DNA from: Chalara sp. BL73
Taxonomy: Eukaryota; Ascomycota; Leotiomycetes; Helotiales
Length of the DNA stretch: 64,000 nt
Reading direction: 5' to 3'
NCBI GenBank assembly: GCA_918026815.1
Contig: CAKJVC010000010.1
Span: 2,792,501 to 2,856,500 of the forward strand
Part shown: positions 55,669 through 64,000 of the stretch, in pieces
Layout of the letters: each line of letters begins with the position of its first letter
How positions within the stretch are numbered: position 1 is the stretch's first letter
Translations under genes and position numbers: made by a program
The notes under the pieces: model-generated
What the model was told of the DNA's origin: nothing
The model's input: only the letters and a program-made list of their open reading frames with translations
Database searches by the model: none

Positions 55669-56432
55669 ATGTAGTGCCTGCCAAAGAGATGCACATTAAA
55701 CTATATACATTTCCAGCGCTTTTCATCTCGTAAAGTGATGACACTAATCTTTGAATTTATACATTATGTGAGGTGATTTCAAGATGCGTAGACTAATATT
55801 TTGGAATTCGACGCCTTGATCGCCTCGGGAAATTTCAGACAGCCAAGCTTCAGCTCATAAAATTCCTCGGCATCAGAGCAAAAAGGTTATGATTTCAAGG
55901 TATAACATTCTATTAACGGAACGTCCTGCTTACTCTACTTACTGAAACTTCTCTGACCTAAATAGAGCATGGCCATAAAGATCACCGGATCTCTTTTTAT
56001 ATGGAGGGAAACATGCCTTGGTCTTTGGCTTGCGATTCTGGTGAGGAACAAGTCGCTAGGCAGATAGTCCTTTTTCATGGCGCTTGTAAAATCGTGGGTG
56101 AAAGCTTCAGCATCAATCATGATTGATATTTTGTAAAGGAGCTATGGATTTTGTGTTTTTATCTTGTTGGCTTAGCGTACTTTCGCTGTCAGCACAAAAT
56201 TACCAGATGCGGAAGTCCCGACTAAAGCCGCCAAATTAGGAAAAGGCTTGAGCTGCGGCCAATAGCGGTTCCAGAGTCTGTGCTCATTTAACACCCGATT
56301 AATCATGCAGACTATCGAAATGTACCATCAGTCTAGATATTATATTTCTAGTCTAAACTTTATTTTTGCTCCATAAACGAATTTACCTGAAGGATACCGG
56401 CCAAGGTTAGACAAATAAGCCTTTCGATAACA
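55669..56432. other. Intergenic region between cupin and P450 genes
   Basis: A 61-codon minus-strand open frame (55935-56120) begins with a plausible ATG, but I cannot link it to a family or extend it. Otherwise nothing; the right part is the P450 promoter. Confidence 0.45.
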
Positions 56433-58304
56433 ATGGCGATAGATAAGATTTTGGCTAAATATTCATCTCTTCACAACTTCCTGATAGCTCTTGAAGGGCC
56501 AATATGGCTCCAGTTTCTCCAATTCATTGGAGTAGTATTCTCTTCAGTGAGTGACTACCGCTTGAAGCCCGATTCAAACCTAAATCTTGATAGGCGGTGG
56601 CTCTTTATGCACTATGGGCTCTCTATGCAATTACCGCCCATCCACTTGCAAGATTTCCCGGACCCAAGCTGGCTGCCATCAGCAGTGTATATATCAAATT
56701 TCATCCTTGCAGAGATTTAGTATAGCTTACCAGGTTATCAGTTTTACTATTCCAATATGGCCTTTAGTGGGAAATTGCCTATGAGAGTTGCGGCATTGCA
56801 CGAAAAATATGGTATTGATTTTGCGTGGCCAGTTGCGGGTGATTAGTTTCTGACGAATCCGTTTAATAGGTCCAGTGGTTCGAATTGCTCCTGCGGAGCT
56901 GAGCTTTGCATCAGTGGCATCACCAAGAGATATTTATGGTCCAACAGGCGCAAACACATTTGTCAAATCGGAATTCTATAAAACATCCGCGTTCGAAGCA
57001 TCAGATATCATTGGAGAGTCAGACGTAGGAGTGCATGCCAAAATGCGCAAAATGTGGGCTCATGGATTCTCTGCACGTGCCCTTCGCGAGCATGAACAAC
57101 TCGAAGATCGGTACGTCGATCTGCTAATCAGGCAGTTTTCAAATTTTGGCCAGCAAGCAGAAGGAATCAATGTAGTTGACTGGTTTAATTTCCTTACTTT
57201 TGATATTATCGGAGAGCTTGTTTTCGGAGAATCCTTTGGTGCGCTCGAATCTGGAACGTCAAAATTTTGGATCTCTCTCTTATTGGAGAATATGCATGGA
57301 GGCATGATTATCGACCAAATTCGGCGCTGGGGGTTCTATGTGGGGTTTAAGAAGATCTTAGGACTCATACCTTCTGAAAAAATAAAGCAGATGAATCAGC
57401 ATGTCGACCTCACACGAAAGCTGGCGGCCAAGAGACTTTCTAGAGGTAAGGATGAAAAGAAAGACTTTTTATCATACATGTTCGATAATGAGGGAAGAAA
57501 CTCTATATCAGTTGAAGAGGTGGCCAGTCAGGGACAGAACCTGATGTGAGTTTAGTCTTTTTTTCTCCCTTTGTTATAATATTAACGTAAATGGTAAGTA
57601 TTGCTGGAAGTGAGACTACGGCGACGACACTTTCTGCGATTACTTATTACTTGCTGAAGAATCCTGAGCATTATCTGAAGTTGAAAACCGAGATACGGTC
57701 GCAAATATTACGATATGAAGATATAACTTCGAGTAAAGTCGCATCGTTTCCATTCCTACACGCGGTTATAAACGAAGCGCTAAGGTTATATCCACCTGTT
57801 CCTTATGGCCCTCCCCGTCTTTCACCCGGAGCTCATGTTGATGGCCATTATATACCAAAGGGTGTATGTTTTCTCCTTATCTGATGTATCTGGGGAAAGC
57901 TTCTTTTAAGACATGTTCTAGATTGAAGTTTCTGTGAACCCATGGGCCATACAGCGGAACCCGAAGTACTGGCGTCACGCAAATACTTTTGACCCAAATC
58001 GCTGGATTGACGAGAATTCGACAGATAATCGAGAAGCATCACAGCCATTCCATCTTGGGCCACGAGTATGTCTGGGCCGCAAGTAAGAATTCCAAAAATC
58101 TAGTGATCCTTCGAACTCATGAGCTAAACATCTTTTAGTTTGGCATTCATTGAAATGCGTCTTGTTCTTGCTAAAATGCACTATAAGTTTGATTTAGAAC
58201 TTGTGAACGAAGATGTAGTCCTTGAACGTGACGCTGAAATGTACATTCTTTGGAACACACCAGCGATCAACGTGCGGTTTAAAGAGAGGCTCCTTGAGGG
58301 TTGA
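56433..58304 (+). CDS. Cytochrome P450 monooxygenase (first of cluster)
   Basis: Membrane-anchored microsomal P450 of about 500 residues, six or more exons. The N-terminal anchor is encoded by exon 1 (LQFLQFIGVVFSS) joined over gtgagt ... gatag to AVALYALWALYAITAHPLARFPGPK, giving a hydrophobic helix and the proline hinge. A further intron restores AAIS|SYQFYYSNMAFSGKLP, and another leads to the substrate-side segment GPVVRIAPAELSF. The I-helix is IAGSETTATTLSA (about 300), the K-helix ExxR is NEALRLYPPVPYGPPR, the PERF region is FDPNRWIDE and the heme loop FHLGPRVCLGRN with the Cys ligand. All hallmark residues are present. It is in the CYP3A-like/trichothecene-oxygenase-like group of fungal P450s often found in PKS clusters. 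Likely hydroxylates the ring or side chain; exact position unknown. Convergent with the second P450. Confidence 0.9.
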
Positions 58305-58763
58305 ATTGGAGGTTTGGGAAGCTGCGAGATAGTTTATTGATGTGTCTTGAATACTTTGATAGAAATCGTTAATGTAGAGAACTTAGAATTGACTTTCCCA
58401 TAAGTCTTATTACGCACGGAATGGAACAGGTTATAAGATCGACAGCGTACTAGATTTACAGGATATGAATTATTACCAACCTGAATGAATGAATTAATCC
58501 TTTTCCTAGTAAAATGAAGGTAATATAAAGATAAATATGGAAATAAGTTAGTTTGTTCGCCAATGCATGTAGGCATTAGCACTTGATTAGATGCTTGGTT
58601 GAAGAATTATCAGGCTAGAATTGATGCTATTGTTTCAAGACTGAAATAGAGTTAGCATTTCTATACTCACAAAAATATTCCTAGGTGTGTAATTTTCTTC
58701 ATTTTTATCACTCCGCTACTGTAATCGCTGATCTCAAAGAAGTTTCTAACTATCAATTTATAT
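58305..58763. other. Convergent intergenic region between the two P450 genes
   Basis: Short AT-rich 3' flanks of the two P450 genes, no gene seen. Confidence 0.55.
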
Positions 58764-60614
58764 TCAGTTTCTTCGATCCTCAATGAGGAGCCATTGATCC
58801 CAATAGATCGAAATTGCCCAGTTCTCATGCCTCCATGGCTTCTCTTTATTCACAGCTTGGATCCGGAAATCTCGGAACAGTTGCAAGCACAACTTCTGTG
58901 TCTCCATTTGTGCGATGTTTTTCCCAAGACAAATTCTTGTTCCATACCCCCAAGCAAAGTTGTATTTCTCCATCTCCTTTCCTTTGTCTGCATCCTCTAG
59001 CCATCTCTCTGGACGAAATATATCAGCGTCTTCCCCAAAGATCTCTTTATTTCGGTGGATAACATATGGGTTAGCACCGATTTCTGTGCCCTCAGGAGCG
59101 AAGATACCGTTGAGGGTTATGCCATTCTTAGATACAAGACGAGGCATAATCATTGGCGTGGAAGGCGAGTATCTTAATGTCTCTTTAACACAGGCCATGA
59201 AATATGGCATTGCATTAGTTTCGTCGAAGCTCACAACTGGGGAAGACAAACGCCCATCTTTTTCAAAAGATTCGAGTTCCGCCATAAGATTAGTGTATAT
59301 ACGAGAATCTTGAATAATGTTGTTTACAAAGGGACAGATGAAAGCTGAGGTTGTGTCGGAGGCAGCAACCATAAGAACGAAGCATTCGGTTTTGACCTCT
59401 TCGATAGACATAGGCGAACCGTCGGCATTTTTAGCTTGGAAGAGACTTTTGTGGTTTATTGTAAGCTCTCTCAAATTCGATAAGATAAACTTGGAAGAAA
59501 GATGAGCGCAGCTTACCTATCTAGAAAATCGTGGTGAGTTCCAGTTGCTCCAGCTTTAAGTCGATCTGCTAGCATTTTGTCGCGGTACTATGTAGCTATC
59601 AGTCATGCATAATCAGATTGCAGTATGGAAGAGAGCGTAAGCATACAGCCATTATACGCCCGGTACCCGAGCTATCTCCACTTTTAGGCATGAGGTATCT
59701 TTTAGTCAGTGGGCTCTTGAGAATAGGATTCAAAAGCCAAGGCAGGGAAGCGAGAACTCCAGCCATAGGAGCCATTTCGTGAAATGCAGCGATCAAACCA
59801 CCAACATCTTGACCTTTCTCGACAAAACCGACCGGCTCACCGAATCCCAACTGTGTCACAAGATCATAGACAAACCATCTGTATACAAGTTCAGTAGGTG
59901 AAGAATATTTGAGAGGATAATTTAAAAGTACTGTGCCCAATTTGCAAAGTCTATCTTCTCCCCTGTCTTCGCAAACTTTTGGCGGATAGTATCATTGAAC
60001 TCAAGAATCCGGTTGTTGACATTGCCCTCTAGTTTTCTCAAGTTGCTCATGGAAAACTATTATCGGACAGAGTTATTAGTTCTTGGTCCATACTGCAGTG
60101 TGCCCATAGAAATAAATGCAAGGCTTACTGATGGTGCCACACGTTTCCTCTTGGCAGCATGCTCAGCATGCTTGAGCGTTTGAAATGGTGGTGGAATATC
60201 TCCGAGAATACCAGTACTATAAAAGTCTGTCTTGTCAACTTGTCGATGATATACTTGTGGCAAAAGCTTTGGATCATTGAAGGCAAGAAGATTTGGCGCC
60301 ACTCTAACAATAGGACCTGGTTATTGTTAGTTATTGTCAAGAGACAAAGCTCAAAGGTGACACCAACCATACTTCGCATGCATTTCCAGTCCCATTGTAT
60401 GGGCCTGCTTTGTAGACACAATATATAATTTGTAGAAATCAGTGACGCTCCCCCAGAATGGACCTGGAAACCTTGAAAGCGGGTGAAAATATCTATTGAA
60501 AATCCCTTGACAGATAATAGCACTCAGCACCATCGTCAACATGGTCAAGATCAGTCTCGATGGTCGCTCCTCTAAAAAAGAGAGCGAAATATTGTCGAAC
60601 GTATGTTTTTCCAT
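58764..60614 (-). CDS. Cytochrome P450 monooxygenase (second of cluster)
   Basis: Second microsomal P450, about 500 residues in six exons. Start ATG 60614 gives MEKHTFDNISLSFLEERP followed by the membrane helix LILTMLTMVLSAIICQGIF and the hinge HPLSRFPGPFWG. Introns: about 60303-60364 (gttggt), 60068-60131 (gtaagc), 59883-59935 (gtactt), 59586-59645 (gtatgc) and 59470-59516 (gtaagc); each keeps frame, for example APS|FSMSNLRKLEGNVNNR. The I-helix reads MVAASDTTSAFI, K-helix KETLRYSPSTPMIMPR, PERF FRPERWLED and the heme loop FAWGYGTRICLGKN with the Cys ligand. It resembles pisatin-demethylase/benzoate-hydroxylase-like fungal P450s. Intact. It is divergent from the 2OG oxygenase gene across 470 nt. 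A second ring- or chain-oxidation or epoxidation step is a reasonable inference. Confidence 0.9.
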
Positions 60615-61084
60615 TGTGGGGTCCTCTCTTCAACCTGAATTGGCGATAGAGTTCTCTATCTTTGGGGTAACCAGAAGGAAATTGAGGCCTGGGATGTGGA
60701 GAACGTTTCTGCAACAACAGTCCTGCTACTGGCGCCGAAATATTGAATGGCAGCATTTGGTTTCAATCCAATAAAGCACAAAGTTCGAGTGATCTGCTAC
60801 GTATATTTGCCGCGTAGTCATTATATGGGTTGTGTTATCGCCAATAATGTCATTTCAACTCGGCTCGAATGAATTGGGTAATTCCGAATTCAGGCTCCGA
60901 TACTATTATTAGAAATAACGAAAGAGAATTAGTTTATCTTGAACTGGATAGATAAAACACATGTAGTTGCTAGCCAACTCTTCGCCGTCATTTGTATATT
61001 CATAATTTGGGGCTTATTCACTAGGAATCCCAGCACTCTTCAAACCGTTTCGATATTATCTTTTGACCTTTCTCTCGGCTCGTC
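60615..61084. promoter_or_regulatory. Shared divergent promoter of P450-2 and the 2OG oxygenase
   Basis: 470 nt between two divergent starts. It contains AATTCCGAATT (TTCCGAA at 60882-60888), matching the sites upstream of the cupin gene, and TCCGA at 60896-60900. Regulation by the cluster factor is inferred. Confidence 0.5.
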
Positions 61085-62285
61085 ATGAACCCTCACGATT
61101 TCGCCCAAGAAGCACCATTTCCAGAAGGCCTTACGATAGCCCAGTTAGAAACAATTTCACTAGCTGGGCTTGAAGAAGGACGCGACTTTAAAGATTTATT
61201 TGAATCATGCAAACATTATGGCTTTTTTTACCTGAATCTTCAAGACAGTGAAGTGGGAAAGAAACTTCTAGACTTGGCTGCTTCGATGTTCAAGTTCTCA
61301 AAGGGAATGTTTCAAATTCCAGAGGAAGAAAAGAGATTGTATGATCTTGGAATATATGGGTACGAAATTCCATATTCTATCCCCGTAGTGGATGAGATTA
61401 GCTGATGATGGGCAGGTACAAAGGTGTCGGGGGCTCTGTAGTTGACAAGAATGGGACTCTTGATCGTATGGAATCTTGGACAGTACGAATCCTTTGCGCA
61501 GAGCTCGCCAATCTGAAGATTTGGAATCTCTAACTAACTTGAATTCTGACTTATTGAAGCTCGCGAAAGACGATTTCTTGCTCGAAGGGCCGAAGAACCC
61601 TTACCCAGACTTTATCACTTCACAAGATGATCTAGTTAGGAAGTTCATGACACTTTGCCATTATGTTTCCACAATCATTCTTGATGGACTAGAAAAAGAG
61701 CTTAAAATGAAACCCGGAAGTCTTGTACGACTACACGATATTTCGCAGCCTTCGGGTGATCAAATTAGATTTATTAGATGTCTTGCCCAGCAATCCCAGG
61801 ATCGATCTACGTCTTTCGGCGAACACACTGACTTTGGAAGTGTGACAGTCTTGTTTAATCGCATTGCTGGTCTTCGAATTGCGGAGCCTGGCAAACGGGA
61901 CAATCATGACTGGCCATGGGTGAAAGCTAAGCCCGGCCATGCAATAATCAATATCGGAGATGCGTTGGTCAAGTTCACCAATGGTCTGTTTCGGTCAAAT
62001 ATCCATCGAGTTGACCCTCCGCCGTATCCACAAGTTTCCAGTGTGCGCTATTCTCTTGGATATTTTTGTCGTCCATTAGATAATGTCTACTTGAAAAGGT
62101 TGGAAGGTTGCAACAAAATTCCACCACTGGCACCAGGAGTTATCGAAGATAACATAACCAGTAAAGAATGGTTAGACAATCGTTTCAAGGGCAGACGAGT
62201 AGAAAAGTTTAAACTGGGAGACTGGGACAATATTCAAGGCACCGAGACCTTGAGTAGCCGAAAGGTAGCGACATCCAGCATTTGA
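61085..62285 (+). CDS. 2-oxoglutarate/Fe(II)-dependent oxygenase (isopenicillin-N-synthase-like)
   Basis: A soluble non-heme iron oxygenase of about 345 residues in three exons. Exon 1 (from 61085) carries the DIOX_N domain (SCKHYGFFYLNL, EEEKRLYDLGIYG). An intron (gtacga ... gggcag) leads to a short exon YKGVGGSVVDKNGTLDRMESWT, and a second intron (gtacga ... attgaag) leads to LAKDDFLLEGPKNPYPDF. The catalytic barrel shows the iron triad H-x-D...H in GEHTDFGSVTVLFN and SNIHRVDPPPYPQ, and the 2-oxoglutarate-binding Arg-x-Ser in VRYSLGYFCRP. GLRIAEPG and HAIINIGDALVKFTNG are the usual flanking blocks. Intact. Enzymes of this type hydroxylate, desaturate or epoxidise natural products. I do not know of one as a fixed member of the described salicylaldehyde clusters, so this gene may set the product apart. 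Confidence 0.9.
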
Positions 62286-62663
62286 ATGGGCCAGCAGAGC
62301 GACTGCTTCATGCAATATTAGTGACATATTACGTTTAAGTTTGGTATCTAAACTTCCATTGAAAGAAAAACCTTGAGTAAAAGTAGATTCCAGATGTCAA
62401 GATAACTTTGTTTCACTATGTACATATTAATATACTTCAGATACAGTAGTCAATCCAGATAAATGTCAAGATGCTTAGCTAGGTTCACTTCTAAGTGTAT
62501 AAACATTAACAAATGATGGCTTTTATGAAAGTGACTAACATGCCGAGGCACTTGACCCCAATTGTGGAAGCATTTATTGGATAATTTATAATACTTCTTC
62601 AAATAAAGTAGCTTAGAGATAAGGTAGAAAATGTGAGTTTAATTTAAGTAAATGTGAGACACA
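62286..62663. other. Convergent intergenic region
   Basis: AT-rich 3' flanks of the 2OG oxygenase and FMN oxidase genes; nothing else seen. Confidence 0.5.
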
Positions 62664-64000
62664 TCAACGCCAGGTATCTGGAGGAGTCCTTCGTAGTACT
62701 TTAGGCGAAAGCTCCGCTATCGAAGCCGCCCCGATCTGGCCTAGGTTGCTGTGAAGATCCTGGGATGAACCAACGTTAGCACTAGAGTTTTGAACATGAA
62801 AGTTGTATAATCAAGACTTACCCCCAAAAGACACCTGAATACATGCCTAGCGCCATCCTCTCCCGCTAATGAGAGACCATATATTACTGGCCTTCCCACA
62901 AAAACCGCCTTAGCTCCCAGGGCAAGGGCTTTTAGAATATCTGCTCCGCTCCGAATGCCGCTGTCAAAGAGAACCGTCAGTTTCTGGCCTACTGCTTCGA
63001 CTATTTCTGATAACACATCTAAGGACCCAACAGCACCGTCGTACTGGCGTCCACCTGAAGGCAAAGTTAAATCTACATTCCTTAACAAAAATGTTTGAAT
63101 TTTACCATGATTTGACACTACAATCCCATCAACACCAGCTTGTACTGCTTGTTCAGCGTCTTCGATGCACTGAATACCTGGAAACTTGTATCAGCATCAT
63201 TGACTCTATACTGACTGAATTCCGAAACATAAAGAACCGACCTTTTAACACAAACGGACCATCCCAGTGCTCTCGTAAAAATTTTAGATCAGCCCATGTT
63301 CTTGCTCTCCCAGAGAATATGATTCGGTACCAAGCAGCGTTAGCTGCTACTGGATCGTCTTCAATATTCCTGCCTGTATCATTTTTGAATTTGGCTCGGA
63401 AAACAGGATCAGTGAAGCCAATAGACGAGGCGAGGCCAGGGGTATACGATAGAAGATTATCCAGTTCTTGAGGCCTCCACGATAGCGACCATAGGTCCAA
63501 CGTTACCACAAGCGTGCTATATCCCGCTCTCCTCGCTCGGGAGAGTAAGGACAAAGTGATATCGTTATGTTCTTCACTTGGCCAGTAAAGTTGAAACCAT
63601 CGTTCCCCCGAGCCATTCGCACTTGCCACTTCCTCGATGGGTGTAAAAGCAGCAGTTGAGTAACAGTATGGCACTCCTTGATCCGCACAGGCACGTGCAA
63701 CAGCGTTTTCTTTCCCGCTATACATGTAAGGTATTAGCCTGAAATAATGAATAAAAAAGATTGCTTATAACATACTAATGAAACTATGATAAATTAGCGT
63801 GTTACAGATGTTGCCCTTAGCTTCAAAAACCTGGGTCCTAAAACCTACAATGCCATTGAGTGCTATTGGTGCCATGATGACTGGGCAGGGAATGCGTTTT
63901 CCAAAGAGCTTGATTGCCAAGCTGCGCTCGTTGTTGCCCATCAACATTCTTGGAATGATTTTCCATCTGTTGAATGCAATTCTATTTGCTTCTAGAGTTG
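62664..64000 (-). CDS. FMN-dependent alpha-hydroxy-acid oxidase/dehydrogenase (partial, 5' end beyond window)
   Basis: Member of the glycolate oxidase / L-lactate dehydrogenase family (FMN TIM barrel). The visible part begins within the N-terminal domain (ANRIAFNRWKIIPRML, then RSLAIKLFGKRIPCPVIMAPIALNGIV); about 80 residues lie to the right of the window. Continuing leftward: GKENAVARACADQGVPYCYST, RWFQLYWPS, STLVVTLDLWSLSWRPQEL, FVLKGIQ (after an intron), VSNH|GGRQYDGAVGS with the catalytic His at an exon junction, and the FMN-phosphate block VLFDSGIRSGADI...GAKAVFVGRPVIYGL. A last exon encodes DLHSNLGQIGAASIAEL and stop TGA at 62664-62666. In the flavoglaucin-type clusters an FMN enzyme of this family oxidises the salicyl alcohol to the aldehyde; the same role is inferred here. 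Confidence 0.88.

Noticed and set aside
55935..56120. Small minus-strand gene between cupin and P450
   Set aside because: 61 codons, no family recognised, upstream sequence not coding-like.
1..64000. CRISPR arrays, rRNA genes or prophage features
   Set aside because: Nothing of the kind is seen, and the DNA is clearly fungal nuclear.

Overview
The window is nuclear DNA of a filamentous ascomycete (Pezizomycotina). The evidence is short GT-AG introns of about 45-75 nt, fungus-specific proteins (Zn(II)2Cys6 and C2H2/Fungal_trans regulators, a LaeA-like methyltransferase, a fungal highly reducing polyketide synthase) and long AT-rich gene-poor stretches. No species is claimed; a Leotiomycete is only a guess. 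Most genes are split by introns, so the models below were assembled by splicing exons by eye.

Layout. (1) 1-7.3 kb is sparse accessory DNA. Its one resolvable gene is a LaeA-like SAM methyltransferase on the minus strand, broken by about ten introns. (2) 7.3-29.7 kb is a conserved housekeeping block: an Aim41/YqeY mitochondrial protein, type II phosphatidylinositol 4-kinase (Lsb6), a Rad5/HLTF-like SNF2 ATPase with a RING finger, a C2H2 + Fungal_trans regulator with a very long upstream region, a frameshifted relic of a small secreted/GPI-type protein, mitoribosomal protein uL29m, and Rab GDP-dissociation inhibitor. (3) 29.7-39.9 kb is AT-rich, with no gene I can resolve, some repeats and possible element debris. 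(4) 39.9-64 kb is a secondary-metabolite cluster that runs off the right edge.

The cluster holds an AflR-type Zn2Cys6 regulator, three short-chain dehydrogenases, a complete highly reducing PKS (KS-AT-DH-degenerate MT-ER-KR-ACP, about 2,400 residues, at least eight exons), a cupin protein, two cytochrome P450s, a 2-oxoglutarate/Fe(II) oxygenase and an FMN-dependent alpha-hydroxy-acid oxidase (N-terminus beyond the window). One HR-PKS with several SDRs, a cupin, P450s and an FMN oxidase is the known signature of fungal salicylaldehyde / epoxycyclohexenol pathways (flavoglaucin, trichoxide/virensol, sordarial, pyriculol). My inference is that the cluster makes an alkyl or alkenyl salicyl alcohol/aldehyde tailored by two P450s and a 2OG oxygenase. 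No prenyltransferase is visible within the window. All cluster genes look intact after splicing.
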